The translations under genes were made by a program, and so were the position numbers. Source: Beaufortia kweichowensis (lineage: Eukaryota; Chordata; Actinopteri; Cypriniformes; Gastromyzontidae). From it: 64,000 bases of DNA. Shown here piece by piece: positions 60,739 through 64,000 of this stretch (position 1 is the first letter of the stretch; each line of letters opens with the position of its first letter). The DNA is taken from positions 6,488,510 through 6,552,509 of the forward strand of contig CM032816.1 of the NCBI GenBank assembly GCA_019155185.1, written 5' to 3'. The notes under the pieces were generated by a model. The model saw nothing but the letters and a program-made list of their open reading frames with translations. It did no database searches and was not told where the DNA came from.

Positions 60739-63101
60739 TACATATAAGATATTATTTTTTTTACATTTTAAAATCTTTTTTAATAGGTAACATTAACATT
60801 TTTTATACATTTTTTAGTTTTTTAGTCTACTTTTATTTTTTTAATTTGAGTTTTTTTAAACATTTCTCATTTCAAGTCTTATACGTTTCCATCAATATGT
60901 AGTTTGTCATGGTTGGATTTGAACTATGAAATAATAAAGTATGATAATTTCAAAAATTAATAGATTAAACTTGAAATTATTTAAGGGTAATGAAGTTTAT
61001 TCGAAAAGGGATTTCCAATATTTTAAAGATCCAATTTATAATATGAATAAATGAACTGTACTGAATTAAATAAGCATTAAAAAGAACAAATTGATTTACA
61101 GAAATATACAGAGTTTCATAGACCTTAGCATGTTAATGTATGAATGACTGAATAAATCTATAAAGAATTGTCTATTTAATATACCCCCCCAAACTCTCTG
61201 CAAAGTGAATCTATAAAATTCCACACGACACATCTAGATGTTTTAATATATCATTAGTGTTAAATATGTCAAGAGCAAGGGTTCATGTATGCCGTCTCTT
61301 TCTCCCATCACATTCTGTTGTGCAGTCTGTCTGAACTCTCATGTTGTTGCCAGGGTAACCTGTTGAGAGAAGACAGAAACATCCATGCCTCTACTGCAGC
61401 AGCCTTCTGATAGCTGCTCACTTGGTAATTTCTAGTCAATATGCGAAGCGTTTAATGGCAGGTAATTTATTTATTGCCATTTTTCATCTGCTGGGACACA
61501 AGTCCACGCTTCTCCAAACGTCTTCCTCTGCAATGGAATTATCTGAAATGGTTATTACTTTGCATGCGTTGAATTTAATTAGTGCATTATCTTTGTGGAC
61601 AGGAAGTCTCTTAATTACGTTTTGAGATTAAATTAAGGTTGCTTAACGCCTCGGGTTCTTGTTTTTGGAACGGAAAGCGTCTCTTCTGCATTAGGACTTT
61701 TGTTTCACTTGCCAGAATCACCATTAGAGTTCAGTTCTGTTCTTACTATTAAACAATAGCTGGATAATATTGTCGTGTTAATTGTTGACTCTTGTTAGTC
61801 AATAAGTGTTTCTGTTTTCTCCATTGGTCAGTCAGATGTATAGATGTTTTAGCAGCTTTTCTGTTATTGCAGAGCAGGTAAATTAGCAGCAAAAAGCAAA
61901 AGTTTAGTTCATATAAATTTAAAAATACAAATTGCAAAAAGCGCTATACAAATAAATTGAGTTGAGTAAATCACATAAATCAGATCACAATTATTTGTGA
62001 CAATTAATTACACAGCTTTCTCCATAACATGATTATCACATTTACTTAACTGAATAAAATTGAAGTTTCATTTATTTATTTGCTTTATTCAGGCAAAAAC
62101 AAACCATTGAGCAGTACATTGGAAGGTACAAAAGTCTACGTCTACAACCGGAGATTTGTTTTTTTTATTTCTACATTGCCATGCTTTTTCCCTGATGTTT
62201 TTCCCATCAGCAGGTGCTATTTTCTTCCTCTCTCGACAGTAAATGAGAATACAATTACAGTTTCAAATACACTCCGCGCTTCCTCTGTAATTAACTAATT
62301 GATTTGCACCAGTTCCTCGGTTGCGTTTTTCAAAGCACCCGGCTGTTCAGGGCAACTGATGGAGGCCAAGGTGAAATATGGGCTAACGTGACTTTGACTA
62401 ATGGCTTCAGAAGAAGAAAGATGGCCCGTGCGCTCCTGACTCTGCAGATCTTGTCGAGGTCAGTTCTGGAACAAGGCTGATTAGAAACTTTCCAACTGTA
62501 AACCGGTCACAGCACGTTTCTTATGAAGACGAAAGCGACTGTAAGCATTGATGTAATGAATTCAATAATAGTTAACGACACAAGGCTACGGAGGCAGCCG
62601 TTTTGACGGTCAGCATGCGCTGGACGTTATTGGAAAAAGACACTTAATGTGTTTTTCTGTAATTAAATCTAGTCTCACCTTAGAAATCGATATGAAGTGG
62701 CGTCATAAACCACAGCTATTGAGCAGGAGGCGGTCTACAATGTCTGAAAGCTTAATGCCGACATGTAGGCAGTTAACCATAAAATGGATTAATAAGTATT
62801 AGCATTAGGCTAAGACATTTCCAGGCATACTGTACACTGATTACAGTTTTCTGCATAGAGTTATATGCGGGATGTACCTCATAAAACGGCATAAACATTA
62901 AAGTTAGTAGACCTTTTTATGTTAGCAGTGGCTGTGCTTGTAAACCCCATTTTATTGAAAAGGTCAGTTGACTTTATCACACCTCAAAATGTGAGAAATA
63001 CAGCAGAAAAAGTGATGGTTGGGCTGTTGTTGCTTATTTTGTAACCAGTTCAGATTTTTATATATTATTCTTTACATTAATTATTGTCTTATTGCTCATT
63101 C

Positions 63102-63185
63102 TTAAAGGGATAGTTCACCCAAAAATTAAAATTCCTTATCATCATTTATTCACCCTCATGTCGTTCTAAATCTGTATGATTTTGT
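63102..63185 (+). mobile_element. TTAA-flanked MITE, left-end fragment
   Basis: TTAA at 63102-63105 is followed by AGGGATAGTTCACCCAAAAA and then by the CACCCTCATGTCGTTC motif also found in the complete copy at 25773-26039. The right half is absent, replaced by the local duplicated sequence. Confidence 0.65.
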
Positions 63186-63702
63186 CTCATTGCTCTTATA
63201 TCATTTACTGTAACAGGAAGCTACTTGCAGTACAGCAGAGGGTTATTACTCCTTTAAATCATGTATTGTGTATTCTGTTTAGTCTGCTGGCAGAGACCAC
63301 CTACAATTAAATTATGATAACGATGATGAATGTTATCAAATGTAGGCTTATATCACATGCAGAGGGTTTTTACCATCTTGTGACAGGACTAGTCGGATAA
63401 AAAAATCATCCATTTAAACGACAGTCAAATTAGTCGTAGCGCACATCCCTACTGGTAACCATTAAAAACACCCTAGCTAATTATCTCTCTATTAAAATTC
63501 CGCTTTGATAAAATTAAGAAATATGGCATATCACATTTTCTTGCGTGAGCTTCATATGCATTTCTAAGCACACCTTCTTCAATGCTTTATTTTATGCAGT
63601 TTTATTTGGCTCATTGCTCTTATATCATTTACTGAACAGGAAGTCATCAGGAGGGTTATTACCAAATCATGATTGTGTATTCTGTTTAGTCTGCTGGCAG
63701 AG
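63186..63702. repeat. Direct duplication, two diverged copies
   Basis: Copies at 63186-63297 and 63610-63702 share TCATTGCTCTTATATCATTT, ACAGGAAG, GAGGGTTATTA and ATTGTGTATTCTGTTTAGTC in the same order, about 424 bases apart, with small indels. Confidence 0.75.
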
Positions 63703-64000
63703 AGGTGTGAGGAATGTTGCTCTCAGGGTGGAATGTTATGGCAGTTTTACATACCACTGAGAAGTCATCAGCTGTGAGGAATGGTTATGGAACATCGCTG
63801 CTGATGTGTGTTGTATGTTTTCTGGTTATGTATGTGACATGAATATTTAGGCAATCAGTCGGTTCTGCTGCTGTTGAAACTGTTGGTTCTCACTCATGCC
63901 TAATGGGTTTTTTAACTGTTATTAGCTTGTATTTTCCTTAACCTGTTAACTGTCACCGTTCCACAGGTTATTTCACTATTTCACTTTAATATTTCATACT

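Larger units (their letters stand above)
53085..64000. other. immp2l intron 3 (at least 10.9 kb, runs off the window)
   Basis: No further immp2l exon and no nested gene was found. In mammals a large immp2l intron holds the single-exon gene LRRN3; a reading frame of that size is absent from this part. The intron holds a T-rich tandem repeat (58501-58690), a tatatactat tandem (59111-59150), a GATA microsatellite (60641-60738), SINE relics, a TTAA MITE end (63106-63185), a partial direct duplication (63186-63297 and 63610-63702) and several less AT-rich islands. Confidence 0.6.

Noticed and set aside
53085..64000. Nested LRRN3-like gene within immp2l
   Set aside because: A single-exon leucine-rich repeat gene would give a frame of about 700 codons; the longest here is about 100.

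Overview
This window is ordinary vertebrate nuclear DNA, most likely from a cyprinid fish (zebrafish/carp group). The coding regions are split into many small GT-AG exons, the introns are AT-rich with long microsatellites, and short DNA-transposon relics typical of cyprinid genomes are scattered through them. Four genes can be read by splicing conserved protein segments together: tmem168 (+, 73-2682), znf277 (-, 8857-4367), dock4 (+, 9161-45388) and the 5' part of immp2l (+, about 47690 to beyond the window end). Apart from the missing IFRD1 and LSMEM1, the order TMEM168 - ZNF277 - DOCK4 - IMMP2L is that of human 7q31.1.

Layout. 1-4366: tmem168 in four coding exons, with a one-base frameshift in the last exon, then a long 3' region meeting the 3' end of znf277 tail to tail over a palindromic poly(A)-signal region. 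4367-8857: znf277, 12 coding exons, 440 codons, intact. 8858-9160: a 303-bp head-to-head promoter region shared by znf277 and dock4. 9161-45388: dock4, 52 coding exons, 1925 codons, all phases compatible and no breaks (SH3, linker, DHR-1, helical region, DHR-2, proline-rich tail ending in SQL). 45389-47530: dock4 3' UTR. 47690-64000: immp2l non-coding first exon, two coding exons (51295-51426 and 52981-53084) and then at least 10.9 kb of intron 3 with repeats and possible regulatory islands.

The genes do not form an operon or a pathway. Tmem168 is a multi-pass membrane protein, Znf277 a C2H2 zinc-finger protein, Dock4 a Rac/Rap exchange factor, and Immp2l the catalytic subunit 2 of the mitochondrial inner membrane peptidase. 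Their shared history is conserved microsynteny. No CRISPR array, new enzyme system or clear functional RNA gene was seen. The most informative anomalies are the tmem168 frameshift, a large near-perfect inverted repeat in dock4 intron 43, four RFX X-box palindromes, a hAT-type MITE with a perfect 8-bp target duplication, and the TTAA-flanked MITE family. Paralogue letters (a/b) cannot be assigned from this sequence, so unsuffixed symbols are used.
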